A stretch of DNA of 64,000 nucleotides from Croceimicrobium sp963977415 (GCA_963977415.1 CAXBOS010000014.1:1-64000), one strand, 5' to 3'. Counted from the stretch's first letter, positions 18,227 through 27,496 are shown. Notes: generated by a model from the letters alone, not told the origin. Program-made: numbers and translations.

Positions 18227-18775
18227 ATGCAAGTAATAGAAACCAATATCCCGGGTTTATTTGAAATAATGCCGCAAGTTTTTGGCGATGATCGTGGATA
18301 CTTTTTCGAGTCGTATAGCAAAGAAGCTTTTGCTAAATTTGATGTAAACTTCGAGTTTGTTCAAGACAATCAATCCTTATCTAATAAAGGTGTTTTAAGA
18401 GGTTTGCACTTTCAAAATCCTCCTTATGCCCAGGGTAAACTAGTGCGCGTAATTCAAGGAGCCGTTCTAGATGTAGTGGTTGATATTCGTAAAGGATCAC
18501 CCACCTATGGTAAACACCACAAGGTGATGCTTACGGGTGAAAATAAAATGATGTTCTGGATTCCGCCCGGTTTTGCCCACGGCTTTCTAACTTTGGCGGA
18601 CAATACCATTTTCAGTTATAAGTGTACCAATTTGTACAATAAGGAAAGTGAAGGTTCTGTACTTTGGAATGACCCAGAATTGGCTATTGATTGGAATGTA
18701 GAAAACCCCTTATTGTCTCCCAAAGACCTAGACGCGCGTCCGCTAAGTGAACTTAATTCTCAATTCCGTTATTAA
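18227..18775 (+). CDS. rfbC: dTDP-4-dehydrorhamnose 3,5-epimerase
   Basis: A 182-residue cupin-fold epimerase that converts dTDP-4-keto-6-deoxyglucose to dTDP-4-keto-rhamnose during cell-surface sugar synthesis. Family motifs are DDRGYFFESY (24-33), GVLRGLHFQNPP with the catalytic His, the conserved GAVLDVVVDIRKGSPTYGK, and IPPGFAHGFL. Length is standard. No rfbA, rfbB or rfbD is adjacent, so it is separated from the rest of the pathway. Its stop overlaps the next start as TAATG. Confidence 0.95.
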   Translation: MQVIETNIPGLFEIMPQVFGDDRGYFFESYSKEAFAKFDVNFEFVQDNQSLSNKGVLRGLHFQNPPYAQGKLVRVIQGAVLDVVVDIRKGSPTYGKHHKVMLTGENKMMFWIPPGFAHGFLTLADNTIFSYKCTNLYNKESEGSVLWNDPELAIDWNVENPLLSPKDLDARPLSELNSQFRY

Positions 18776-19755
18776 TGCGTAAAGGTCTTAAAACATTAAG
18801 CTTTTTAGTGATCCTCTTTACAATGAGTTCGATCTTTAGCTTCTTTACCTACCCTAGTGTGGAAGAAAGTGAAGCGAACCTTTCAAACGATGATTTTGAA
18901 AAAGCCTTCAATGAAAATTATGGCATTTATAGCATTAGCCTGCCCGAGAATTTAATATTTGCAGGCGAAGAATTCCCCCTAGTAGATGAACAAATTCGTG
19001 AGGCTTTTGACCGTGAGCTATTGGTTAATACCTACTGGCAAAGTCAAACTTTACTTTTTTTGAAGCGCTCGAAGCGTTATTTTCCAATTATTGAACCCAT
19101 TTTGGCAGAATATGGCATTCCCGAGGATTTTAAATATTTGCCGCTCATTGAATCTGGTTTTATGAATGTTGTTTCTCCCGCAGGAGCGGTGGGTTTTTGG
19201 CAAATTATGGAAGGAACGGCGAAAGACTATGGCTTAGAAGTAAACAATGCAGTTGACGAACGTTACCATTTGGAAAAAGCTACCCGCGTAGCTTGTCAGT
19301 ATCTATCCGATGCCAAAAATAAATTAGGCAGCTGGAGTTTGGCTGCAGCCTCTTACAATATGGGAATCAACGGGGTGAAGAAACAATTGGAACGCCAAAA
19401 AGCCGACAACTTTTTCGATCTAACTCTCAATCCTGAAACAGGCCGCTATTTATACCGAATTATTGCGGTAAAAGAAATTATCTCTCAGCCCGCCAAATAT
19501 GGATTTCACCTTAGAGATGAGCATGCCTATTTCCCTATTGCCACTGCCGAAGTTCCGGTAGATACCGCTTTAAGCCACGTTGATTATTTCAATACCAAAT
19601 ATGGCTTAAGTTACCGCCAATTGAAGTTTCACAACCCTTGGCTACGTTTAGAATACTTACCTAATGCCAGTGGTAAAGTGTATATGATTAAAGTGCCAAG
19701 CGCATCTGTTGACGCATCTGCGCAAGCGCCAGAAAAGGAAAGCACTGAAAAATAA
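18775..19755 (+). CDS. Lytic transglycosylase (SLT domain)
   Basis: A 326-residue exported murein-cleaving enzyme. A signal-anchor or signal peptide covers about 5-25. The SLT domain begins near residue 115 with YLPLIESGFMN, whose Glu is the catalytic residue, continues with SPAGAVGFWQIM and ends around LAAASYNMG. A C-terminal stretch (about 240-310) resembles the linker seen in MltD-type enzymes, but I see no clear LysM repeat. It is translationally coupled to rfbC and followed within 8 bp by a small membrane protein gene. Confidence 0.9.
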   Translation: MRKGLKTLSFLVILFTMSSIFSFFTYPSVEESEANLSNDDFEKAFNENYGIYSISLPENLIFAGEEFPLVDEQIREAFDRELLVNTYWQSQTLLFLKRSKRYFPIIEPILAEYGIPEDFKYLPLIESGFMNVVSPAGAVGFWQIMEGTAKDYGLEVNNAVDERYHLEKATRVACQYLSDAKNKLGSWSLAAASYNMGINGVKKQLERQKADNFFDLTLNPETGRYLYRIIAVKEIISQPAKYGFHLRDEHAYFPIATAEVPVDTALSHVDYFNTKYGLSYRQLKFHNPWLRLEYLPNASGKVYMIKVPSASVDASAQAPEKESTEK

Positions 19756-19763
19756 AATTTAGC

Positions 19764-20045
19764 ATGGAAGCGCCGAAATTACCCAGTTTCATAAAGCAAA
19801 ATCGACATAAAGCCTTCGAGTTTAAGCCGCGTTATTACGACGAAAGGCAAGAGCGTTTGGACAAACTAAAGCGTAAATATGAGCGCGAAAAGCAAATTAG
19901 GGAAACGAATGGCGAGCAAATTCGCGAAAACCTAAGTAATTCTTGGCAAGAGGCACGTCAAACCAAAGTAAACTCGTCTAACCGCATGTTGATGGTTATT
20001 ATTCTTGCTTTGCTAAGCATCACTTACTATATAATTAAATTTTAA
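19764..20045 (+). CDS. Small basic membrane protein upstream of mutL
   Basis: A 93-residue protein of unknown function. It starts with a proline/lysine-rich segment (FEFKPRYYDERQERL), has a strongly charged helical middle (about 25-65, possible coiled coil) and ends with one hydrophobic segment (about 74-91). Its C-tail anchor layout suggests an inner-membrane protein facing the cytoplasm. Its stop overlaps the mutL start (TAATG). I recall similar small proteins next to mutL in other Flavobacteriia, but I cannot assign a role. Confidence 0.75.
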   Translation: MEAPKLPSFIKQNRHKAFEFKPRYYDERQERLDKLKRKYEREKQIRETNGEQIRENLSNSWQEARQTKVNSSNRMLMVIILALLSITYYIIKF

Positions 20046-21895
20046 TGGCCGATATCATCAGGCTTTTGCCCGATAATGTAGCCAACCAAATTGCCGCGGG
20101 AGAAGTGGTACAGAGGCCGGCTTCGGTAGTAAAAGAATTACTAGAAAACAGTGTCGATTCTGAAGCCAGTGAGGTTAAGCTTATCGCCCGTGAAAGCGGT
20201 AAAACCTTTATTCAAGTAATTGATAATGGGACAGGCATGAGCGAAACCGATAGCCGTATGGCTTTTGAAAGGCATGCTACCAGTAAAATCACCAAGGCAG
20301 AAGATATATTTAGCATTATTACCAAGGGCTTTCGTGGTGAAGCCCTTGCCTCCATTAGTGCGGTCGCTCAAGTGGAAATGCGCACGCGCACCTCTGACTC
20401 AGAACTAGGAACGCATTTAAAAGTAGCGGCCAATGTAGTAGAATTCCAAGAGTTCTGTTCTTGTCCTAAAGGAACAAATATTGAAGTACGAAATCTCTTT
20501 TATAACATTCCTGCTCGTCGCAATTTCCTGAAATCAAACCAAGTTGAGCAAAGGCATTTAATTGACGAATTTGAAAGAGTGGCAATGGCTCACCCCGATG
20601 TGGCCTTTAGCTTCGAGCATAATGGTTCGGAAATTTTCAATTTACCCGCCAGTTCTTTGAGGCAAAGAATAGTAAACATCTTTGGCAAGAAGTACAATGA
20701 GAAATTAGTACCGGTAGAAGAATCTACTGAGATATTAAGCATCCATGGCTTTGTTGGGAAACCCGAGTTTGCCCGCAAAACTCGAGGCGAGCAATTCTTT
20801 TTTGTAAACCATCGCTTCATTAAAAATGCCTATCTGCATAAAGCGGTGCAAAAAGCTTTTGAAGGATTACTAAACGACGATAGCTACCCGAGCTACTTTT
20901 TATACTTAGAGCTGGACCCAGCGCGGATAGATGTGAATATTCATCCCACTAAAACAGAAGTGAAATTTGACGATGAACGCGCCATTCACACAATCATCCG
21001 TTCTTCAGTAAAACACAGCTTGGGTCAATACAATATTGCTCCCAGTCTCGACTTTGAGCATGATCAACAATTTGTGAGCTATCCTAAAAGTGGCTCGGTG
21101 GAAGCACCCGGAATTTATATCGATCCCAGCTTTAATCCTTTTAATAAGGATACAGATCATAAGTCTAGCGCCGGAAGCAGCGCAGCGAGTTTTAAATCAG
21201 GTTCGAATTATCAAAGACCTGAAAGTTCCCAAAGCAGAGAATGGGAATCACTTTTAGGACAGATTCCTGAAATGCCAGAAACGAAAAGTGAGCAAGGGCA
21301 ACTTATTGCATCAAACGAAGGATTGGCCAATACACGTAAAACCTATTTACAAGTAGGCGGAAAATATATTTTAACCAAACACGGCGATGGGCTTATTCTC
21401 ATTCACCAAAAAAGAGCCAAAGAGCGCATCTTATTTGAGAAAATAATGGCAGCTTTGCGCAACCGGCAAATACCCAGTCAGCAACTAATTTTCCCGCAAA
21501 ATATTGAACTCAATGCGGCTGATTTTACTTTAAGCATTGAGATTCTGCCCAAACTTAGAGCTTTAGGATTTGATTTAGATGAGTTTGGCAAAAACCAATT
21601 GGTGGTGCATGGTGTTCCTTTATTTATAGAGAATGCGCCTGTGCAGGAAATCATAGAAAATATTATTGAAGCCCACAAAGACTTTAATGATAGCTCGGAA
21701 GAGGAGTACCAAGAAACAATGGCACAAAAAATGGCCAAAGTGGCCGCTTTTAGAAGAGGAACACTTATTGAAAACCCCGCTATGGCCAATTTGGTGGATG
21801 AGCTTTTTGCAAGCAAGTCTCCTTATCATAGCCCTGATGGGAAAGCGATAATAGTAAATCTCACTTTAAGTGATATCGATAAAAGTTTTAATTAA
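20045..21895 (+). CDS. mutL: DNA mismatch repair protein MutL with degraded endonuclease motif
   Basis: A 616-residue ATPase linking MutS mismatch recognition to strand removal. The N-terminal GHKL domain is intact: ELLENSVDSEA (E, N and D), DNGTGM, RHATSKI and GFRGEALASISAV. A Ser-rich linker spans about 355-420. In the C-terminal domain the metal-binding motif DQHA-x2-E-x4-E reads HQKRAKERILFE (from residue 454), losing the Asp and both His. The usual Cys of the FACxxP segment is Ser (FASKSP). The reading frame is intact and dimerisation sequence is kept, so it is not a pseudogene, but nicking activity is doubtful. Confidence 0.96.
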   Translation: MADIIRLLPDNVANQIAAGEVVQRPASVVKELLENSVDSEASEVKLIARESGKTFIQVIDNGTGMSETDSRMAFERHATSKITKAEDIFSIITKGFRGEALASISAVAQVEMRTRTSDSELGTHLKVAANVVEFQEFCSCPKGTNIEVRNLFYNIPARRNFLKSNQVEQRHLIDEFERVAMAHPDVAFSFEHNGSEIFNLPASSLRQRIVNIFGKKYNEKLVPVEESTEILSIHGFVGKPEFARKTRGEQFFFVNHRFIKNAYLHKAVQKAFEGLLNDDSYPSYFLYLELDPARIDVNIHPTKTEVKFDDERAIHTIIRSSVKHSLGQYNIAPSLDFEHDQQFVSYPKSGSVEAPGIYIDPSFNPFNKDTDHKSSAGSSAASFKSGSNYQRPESSQSREWESLLGQIPEMPETKSEQGQLIASNEGLANTRKTYLQVGGKYILTKHGDGLILIHQKRAKERILFEKIMAALRNRQIPSQQLIFPQNIELNAADFTLSIEILPKLRALGFDLDEFGKNQLVVHGVPLFIENAPVQEIIENIIEAHKDFNDSSEEEYQETMAQKMAKVAAFRRGTLIENPAMANLVDELFASKSPYHSPDGKAIIVNLTLSDIDKSFN

Positions 21896-22638
21896 TGCAG
21901 CAGTCACCTTTACAATTTAGACTACTTCCGGAGGTTATTAAAAACCTGCTAATTATCAACGGACTATTCTTTTTAGCGAGCGTTGTTTTAAGTAATGTTT
22001 TCGGGACTAATTTGATTGAATTATTGGGGGTTTACCTGCCACAATCAGAGCATTTTCGGCCCTATCAATTGGTAACCCATATGTTTATGCATGGCAATAT
22101 GGGGCATATCTTTTTTAATATGTTCGCTTTGTGGATGTTTGGTAATGCTTTAGAAAATGTTTGGGGACCGAAACGTTTTTTAATCTACTACTTTGTTACG
22201 GGTTTAGGAGCCGCCTTTTTACATTTAGGCATTCAATATTGGGAATACAGCTCTCTGGTTGGGCAATTATCAGAAGTGGAAATTAATACGGTTTTGAGAG
22301 AAGGTTCAGTTCTATTGGAGAAAGGTATGAATTACTCAAATCCAATTATGGGCCAAGCAAATGCTCTTTTAAACTCCCCCACGGTAGGTGCTTCAGGTGC
22401 GGTTTTTGGCGTGCTGCTCGCTTTTGGAATGCTCTTCCCGAACCAATACATTTATATTTACTTTGTTTTACCCGTAAAGGTTAAATATTTTGTGGCTATT
22501 TATGGGGCCTTAGAGTTATACAATGGTATAGTTAACGATCCTGCTTCAAATGTGGCACATTTTGCCCACTTGGGTGGAATGTTATTTGGCTTCTTACTTT
22601 TGCGCTACTGGAAAAAGAATACTGGTACCTTTTACTAA
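21895..22638 (+). CDS. Rhomboid intramembrane serine protease (first of pair)
   Basis: A 247-residue six-helix membrane protease. The catalytic serine is S167 in VGASGAVFG and the histidine is H225 in AHFAHLGG. The L1-loop and helix-2 pattern HMFMHGNMGHIFFNMFALW is present, with the oxyanion-type His/Asn residues. A longer loop (about 110-160) separates helices 3 and 4. It overlaps mutL by 1 nt and the next rhomboid by 1 nt. Substrates are unknown. Confidence 0.93.
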   Translation: MQQSPLQFRLLPEVIKNLLIINGLFFLASVVLSNVFGTNLIELLGVYLPQSEHFRPYQLVTHMFMHGNMGHIFFNMFALWMFGNALENVWGPKRFLIYYFVTGLGAAFLHLGIQYWEYSSLVGQLSEVEINTVLREGSVLLEKGMNYSNPIMGQANALLNSPTVGASGAVFGVLLAFGMLFPNQYIYIYFVLPVKVKYFVAIYGALELYNGIVNDPASNVAHFAHLGGMLFGFLLLRYWKKNTGTFY

Positions 22639-23528
22639 TGGCTAATATTATCGACGATATCAAACTGAGTTTTAAAAGTGGTGATGCCCTTACCCGTTTA
22701 ATATTAGTAAACTTAGGATTTTATGTAGCCTTTTTACTACTGCGCATTCTTAGTTTCTTATTTCAAGCCAATATTAGTGGCTTTTTCATCAGCTTTACCG
22801 CCCTTCCAAGCGACTTACTCACTTTAGCCACTCGTCCTTGGACCATGGTTAGTTATATGTTTCTACACGAAGGCTTCATGCATATTCTTTTTAATATGCT
22901 TTGGCTCTTTTTTGGAGGAAGACTGTTCTTAGAATACTTTGGCAGTCGCCGTTTAATTAGCACCTATTTACTAGGAGGTATCATTGGTGGTTTTCTCTAC
23001 GTTATTTTTTACAACATTTTCCCAGCCTTTAATGATGTAGTGAGTATTAGTAATAACCGCGGTGCCTCTGCAGGGGTTATGGCTGTAATTTTCGCTATTG
23101 CCACTTATAATCCTCGTTTCCCGGTTCGCATCTTTTTTATTGCTACTGTGCCACTTTGGGGGGTTGCAGCTTTTGCTCTCTTAACCGATTTAATTGGTTT
23201 AGGCGATGGGGCTAATGCTGGGGGTAGAATTGCCCATATTGGTGGCGCAGCCTTTGGTTACTTAATGGCCCGTGCTTACCGCGAAGGCAAAGACCTTACC
23301 GATGGGTTTTCAGTATTGCTAGACAAAATTGTAAATCTTTTCAGAGCTAAGCCAAAACTAAAAAAAGTATACTCCTCGGGAGGCTTTAATAAAGGCTATC
23401 GCCAAAACAGTGGGCCTCAGAACGATGAAGCTAAGCTCAATGACATTCTTGATAAAATTAGTAGAAGTGGCTATGACAGCCTAAGCAAAGATGAAAAAGA
23501 ACATCTTTTTAAATTTGGCAAAGACTAA
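22638..23528 (+). CDS. Rhomboid intramembrane serine protease (second of pair)
   Basis: A 296-residue paralogue of the preceding gene. Catalytic residues are S144 in RGASAG (GxSA rather than GxSG) and H200 in RIAHIGG. The FLHEGFMHILFNMLWLFFGG segment marks the L1-loop region. It has a soluble C-terminal tail of about 70 residues, rich in Lys and Ser, ending in SLSKDEKEHLFKFGKD, which looks like the short C-terminal helical motif present on many Bacteroidota rhomboids. Start and stop overlap both neighbours by 1 nt, so three or four genes here are translated as a unit. Confidence 0.93.
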   Translation: MANIIDDIKLSFKSGDALTRLILVNLGFYVAFLLLRILSFLFQANISGFFISFTALPSDLLTLATRPWTMVSYMFLHEGFMHILFNMLWLFFGGRLFLEYFGSRRLISTYLLGGIIGGFLYVIFYNIFPAFNDVVSISNNRGASAGVMAVIFAIATYNPRFPVRIFFIATVPLWGVAAFALLTDLIGLGDGANAGGRIAHIGGAAFGYLMARAYREGKDLTDGFSVLLDKIVNLFRAKPKLKKVYSSGGFNKGYRQNSGPQNDEAKLNDILDKISRSGYDSLSKDEKEHLFKFGKD

Positions 23529-24607
23529 TGGCCCCTCGGAAGAAGTCTTTTATTGATGGTTTTTTATATGTAATCAATACTATTATTGCCTTTCTTCTAA
23601 TGGCCTCCTACCTAGCGGGCTATATCGATCCTCGCCTTGTTTCATGGTTTTCATTTTTGGGATTGGCCTACCCTTACCTGCTTTTAGGAAATATTATTTT
23701 TGCCATTTGGTGGGCTTTACGCTTAAAGCTGAAAATCATTTTACCAACGCTTGCCATTGCCCTGGGTTATACGCACTTGGGTGAACTTTATCAGTTTAGA
23801 GGCAGTAATCAAGTAATTGCGAGCGGATCTACCTTAAAGGTGATGAGCTATAATGTACGCATGCTTAATCACTTTAATTGGCTGGATATTAATGATGTAC
23901 CCAAACAGATTGAGGATCTAATTTTAGATGAAAATCCCGATATTTTGCAATTGCAAGAATACCGACAGCTCAGTCCAGCCTTAAAGGTGAAGCTCAACTA
24001 TAAGTACAGTAGCTTTAAAGAAAGAGTGGGTGGAACGGGCCAAATCACTTATTCTCGCTATCCATTAGAAAAAAGTGAAACTTATGAATTCGCTATCCCC
24101 GACTCGATTGGCCCCAAAGGTAAAGCCCTAATTTGTGATGTGAAATGGCAAGGACGCATGATACGCTTAGTAAACGTTCACCTTGCTTCAGTCGGTTTAA
24201 AAGATGAAGACTATGCTGAATTAGGTAGTTTAAGCGATAAAAATCAAGATCAGATTAGTAAAGGACTAAGCAAAGTTGGAGGAGATTTAAAAGCAGCATT
24301 TATTCGCAGGGCGCATCAGGTGGAAGACTTAAAAATACTGCTTTCAAAAAGTCCCTATCCCCTTATTTTAGCGGGCGATTTTAATGACCCTCCCAGTAGT
24401 TATACCTATCAAAGCATAACGGATAGTTTAACCGATAGTTTTATCACTGCCGGTGATGGATTGGTTAGAACTTATAACCGCGGACCTATTCCACTGCGAA
24501 TTGATTATATTCTTTACTCGGCCGAATTGCGTTGTTTCAATTATAAGGTGAGAACGGAAACCTTATCTGATCACTACCCGGTTATCGCTGAGTTCGGTTT
24601 TCAATAA
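23528..24607 (+). CDS. Membrane-anchored endonuclease/exonuclease/phosphatase family protein
   Basis: A 359-residue protein with two or three N-terminal hydrophobic segments (to about residue 90) followed by an EEP domain. The metal and catalytic signatures are MSYNVRMLNHFNW, ILQLQEYR (Glu ligand), ILAGDFNDPPSS and LSDHYPVIAEF (Asp-His pair). EEP proteins hydrolyse phosphodiesters in nucleic acids, lipids or sugars, and the exact substrate cannot be read from sequence. It is coupled to the second rhomboid. Confidence 0.9.
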   Translation: MAPRKKSFIDGFLYVINTIIAFLLMASYLAGYIDPRLVSWFSFLGLAYPYLLLGNIIFAIWWALRLKLKIILPTLAIALGYTHLGELYQFRGSNQVIASGSTLKVMSYNVRMLNHFNWLDINDVPKQIEDLILDENPDILQLQEYRQLSPALKVKLNYKYSSFKERVGGTGQITYSRYPLEKSETYEFAIPDSIGPKGKALICDVKWQGRMIRLVNVHLASVGLKDEDYAELGSLSDKNQDQISKGLSKVGGDLKAAFIRRAHQVEDLKILLSKSPYPLILAGDFNDPPSSYTYQSITDSLTDSFITAGDGLVRTYNRGPIPLRIDYILYSAELRCFNYKVRTETLSDHYPVIAEFGFQ

Positions 24608-24698
24608 ATAAAAGCCTTCCATATTGCTTTTAACGTAATTTAGGGGCAGCCTATTCATGTTTGCCAAATTTTTCATCTCATCTTGTTTTTACGAAACC

Positions 24699-25775
24699 AT
24701 GAAAAAACAACTTCTTCTATTTATCCTTTTTAGTTCGGCTCTCAGTGCGCAAGAAAAAAGCTTTAGCGATCTTTTTATCCCCGCTAGAGAATCATGCAAT
24801 GCGAAAGACTTGCGCATACCGCAATTGATTCGTTCTAGCTCGCGTGCGGAAAATCTCCAAAACCTGGATTCGCTTCTAAACTATTGGCAAAACGATTGCG
24901 GAAGCTCAGAAATACAAACTCGTACGCAGATTCTTCATGAACTTAGTCAAGGTAAATCTTTAGACACAAAGACCAATTTCAGTGACTTTTACTTCGAATA
25001 TATTACTAACCTCTCCTATTTTAAAGGAATAAATTCGCATAGAAAATATTTAAGCTACACCGCGACATGGGCTGAGGAACTTTTAAACTCGAGAGAATGG
25101 CCCGCACGCGAAACGTTTTGCCTTAAAATTTTAAGCACCACTAGTTATCAGGAAGCAGTTAACATCATCTATCGCTTTAAATCCCTAAATTTAGAAGAAG
25201 GAAAAGAAACGGAAGAGAGTTTATCCAAGGAAAGTTCTTCTTTTTTTAATTTCGACCTTGTATTTGGATACGCCAATACTAACTATACAGGAGCCATAGC
25301 CGAAAATATTGGCACAAGTCATGGTTTTAACATTAGCATAGGGTCTTCTTACCTCAGGCACAATTATGGTTTTGACTTTATTGTTTCTTTCCCCGAAAGT
25401 TCTGAAAATTTAAGAATTGATTTAGAAGATGTTATTCAAGAAAGCGACATTAATAGTAACCTTTATTTAGGTGGATACTATGCTTATGAGTTTTTAAAAG
25501 CACCACGTACCAGCTTGGCATTTCGTGCAACATTAGGATACACAATTTTAGACACTGATCTAAATACCTATGACGCTGAAACCGACACCGAAGCTCCTTT
25601 TTGGCTGGAATCGTTAAGCCTAGGGTTAGGATTAGAATGGAAGGTTCGCATTTACGGCACTCGTCAAATTGGCATACGTTCGAGTTATAATTACTGCAAT
25701 TTTAGCCGAAATAATGAATTGCGCTCTAACCTTGGTGGCTCAATCATCCAATCGTCCCTTTTCTTTCAGTTTTAA
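24699..25775 (+). CDS. Exported protein with outer-membrane-barrel-like C-terminus, unknown
   Basis: A 358-residue protein beginning with a signal peptide (MKKQLLLFILFSSALSAQ). The region to about residue 165 is probably helical and contains two cysteines that could pair (SCNAKD, NDCGSS). From about 185 the sequence alternates in the way of a beta barrel (FDLVFGYANTNY, LGYTIL, GIRSSYNY) and ends in aromatic LFFQF, as outer membrane proteins do. I do not recognise the family. An in-frame ATG at 24657 would place 14 residues before the signal peptide, so I chose 24699. Confidence 0.7.
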   Translation: MKKQLLLFILFSSALSAQEKSFSDLFIPARESCNAKDLRIPQLIRSSSRAENLQNLDSLLNYWQNDCGSSEIQTRTQILHELSQGKSLDTKTNFSDFYFEYITNLSYFKGINSHRKYLSYTATWAEELLNSREWPARETFCLKILSTTSYQEAVNIIYRFKSLNLEEGKETEESLSKESSSFFNFDLVFGYANTNYTGAIAENIGTSHGFNISIGSSYLRHNYGFDFIVSFPESSENLRIDLEDVIQESDINSNLYLGGYYAYEFLKAPRTSLAFRATLGYTILDTDLNTYDAETDTEAPFWLESLSLGLGLEWKVRIYGTRQIGIRSSYNYCNFSRNNELRSNLGGSIIQSSLFFQF

Positions 25776-25875
25776 AATGCATTTCGCGATAATTTCGTGA
25801 ATGGATCTCGGTTCGGACACTTTATTTATTTCCAAAAACAGTTTTTTGCTCATCTTGGGAAACCATAGAAAACTA

Positions 25876-25909
25876 AAAAAAGCCTTGCTCTAACGAACAA
25901 GGCTTTTTC
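25876..25909. terminator. Bidirectional terminator between the barrel-like gene and peroxiredoxin
   Basis: Inverted repeat AAAAAGCCTTG / CAAGGCTTTTT with a 10-nt loop, flanked by A and T tracts, between two convergent genes. It can serve both. The upstream part of this gap (25776-25875) holds nothing I recognise. Confidence 0.85.
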
Positions 25910-25955
25910 TATTTACTATTAACCTGAATTATCAGATTTGTTTCTAAGTTTAAAC

Positions 25956-26588
25956 TTAGTTTTTGCTTAGGTAGCTTGCAACTCCGTCGTGGGTGGCGCT
26001 CATACCTTCTTTACCTTCATCCCAGTTAGCTGGACAAACTTCACCTTTTTCTTCGTTGAATTGTAAAGCTTTTACCATGCGTAAAGTTTCGTCTACGTTT
26101 CTTCCTAAAGGCATATCGTTAACTACTTGGTGACGAACAACGCCTTCTTTGTCGATTAAGAAAAGACCACGGTAAGCTACTAGCTCGCCTTCTGCTTGAA
26201 GCATGTCGTCTTCATCGTAGTAGAAGCTTCCTGCTAATACATCGTAGTTGTTAGAAATGGTTTTGTTGGTATCCGCAACAATTGGGTAAGTGATACCTTG
26301 AATACCACCATGATCTTTACTTAGTTGTAACCAACCCCAGTGGCTTTGCTCAGTGTCGGTAGAAACCGCTACTAATTCTACCCCTAATTTATCGAAGTCC
26401 GCTTTGCGCTCGTTAAATGCGTGTAACTCGGTTGGGCAAACAAAAGTAAAGTCTTTTGGGTAAAAGAAAAGAACAACGTATTTCTTTCCTAAGTACTGCT
26501 CTAAAGAGAAGTCGTCTACAATTTCTTCTCCGTTAATTACTGCAGGTGCAGTAAAGCTTGGGGCTTTTTTTCCTACTAAAACACTCAT
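25956..26588 (-). CDS. Typical 2-Cys peroxiredoxin (AhpC/Prx1 type)
   Basis: A 210-residue cytoplasmic peroxidase reducing H2O2 and organic peroxides. The peroxidatic cysteine is C51 in FTFVCPTEL and the resolving cysteine is C184 in GEVCPANW. The FYPKDFTFVCP context and the conserved Arg in LVAYRGLFLID complete the active site. An acidic insertion (about 123-132) lies before that Arg. No ahpF is next to it, so thioredoxin probably recycles it (inference). The -7 box TATATTTG lies about 58 nt upstream. Confidence 0.95.
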   Translation of the reverse strand: MSVLVGKKAPSFTAPAVINGEEIVDDFSLEQYLGKKYVVLFFYPKDFTFVCPTELHAFNERKADFDKLGVELVAVSTDTEQSHWGWLQLSKDHGGIQGITYPIVADTNKTISNNYDVLAGSFYYDEDDMLQAEGELVAYRGLFLIDKEGVVRHQVVNDMPLGRNVDETLRMVKALQFNEEKGEVCPANWDEGKEGMSATHDGVASYLSKN

Positions 26589-26645
26589 GATATTGGCTTT
26601 ATGATATTAGTTATATTTATACGATTCTGAATTTCATAATCATTG

Positions 26646-26653
26646 CAAATATA
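26646..26653 (-). promoter_or_regulatory. -7 box for the peroxiredoxin gene
   Basis: TATATTTG on the minus strand matches TAnnTTTG exactly and predicts a leader of roughly 50 nt. No clear -33 TTTG is present at 17-21 bp upstream, which may point to activator dependence. I saw no recognisable OxyR or PerR operator. Confidence 0.55.
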
Positions 26654-26791
26654 GTTCAAGATTTAGCCACTATCGAAGGGCTTTGTTCAATCTTATCTAT
26701 TGCGATTAGGCAAAAGAAATATTCTGTGCAAATTTAGCTAAAGATAAGCTGTATCGTATTCAAAATAATGATTTTCAATGCTTTAAAAACA

Positions 26792-27496
26792 CTAATGACT
26801 GACCGATAACCAGGCTAAGCCAAGGGCTAAGAGAATTACACCGTATTTCATGATATTAAAACCATGCGACTGGTTTCCTTCAAAAAGGATCGTGGTACTG
26901 ATATGTAGAAAAATACCAAAAACAAAGGCTGTTAGTTCTCCGCTATAATCGCCTAGAGCTGGTAAAAGTGAACCTACCAAGACACCAAGGGGAGCCATTA
27001 AAGCAAATAGTAAGAGCCAAAATAATACTACGGGCAGCTTTTTAGTAAACTCGCACAGCATATTATACAAGATAATAGTTACCGGAACTTTGTGTACCAG
27101 CAATCCCCATAATAAGGCATCCCTACTTACGTGATTGTGCGATCCGCCAATAGCAATGCTTTCTAAAAAGGCGTGTAAGAAAAGACTGAGCAATACACCA
27201 AAGGGCAAACCTTTATTAGCAAAAAGCTCACTGTGGCTATGTCCATGCTCTAAACCTTTACTAAAAGCTTCCAAAATAAGCTGTACAAAAAAGCCAAGCA
27301 TTATTACTGCCCCGTAATGGTGAGAATGCGATTCATATACTTCCGGTAGTAAATGAAATACACCAATACCTAAAAGATAAGCACCACTAAAAGTAAGGAG
27401 CACCTTTATAGAAACGGCTTTGGAACGTCTCAAAATCGCGGCTAAAACTCCACCTATAGCTACTGCCAAGACTAAAAAAAGAATTTCTTTTATCAT
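26792..27496 (-). CDS. ZIP-family divalent metal transporter
   Basis: A 234-residue membrane protein with about eight hydrophobic segments. The metal-binding helices contain HAFLESIAIGG (fourth) and LLVHKVPVTIIL (fifth, the ZIP HK-x-P signature). A His-rich loop (SHSHHYGA, GLEHGHSHSELF) lies between helices 3 and 4, as in zinc or iron ZIP carriers. It overlaps the upstream methyltransferase by 4 nt (ATGA). Likely zinc uptake; metal specificity is inferred. Confidence 0.88.
   Translation of the reverse strand: MIKEILFLVLAVAIGGVLAAILRRSKAVSIKVLLTFSGAYLLGIGVFHLLPEVYESHSHHYGAVIMLGFFVQLILEAFSKGLEHGHSHSELFANKGLPFGVLLSLFLHAFLESIAIGGSHNHVSRDALLWGLLVHKVPVTIILYNMLCEFTKKLPVVLFWLLLFALMAPLGVLVGSLLPALGDYSGELTAFVFGIFLHISTTILFEGNQSHGFNIMKYGVILLALGLAWLSVSH

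Noticed and set aside
20045..21895. mutL as a pseudogene
   Set aside because: Despite the altered endonuclease motif, the frame is intact over 616 codons, ATPase motifs are complete, and the gene is coupled to neighbours on both sides.
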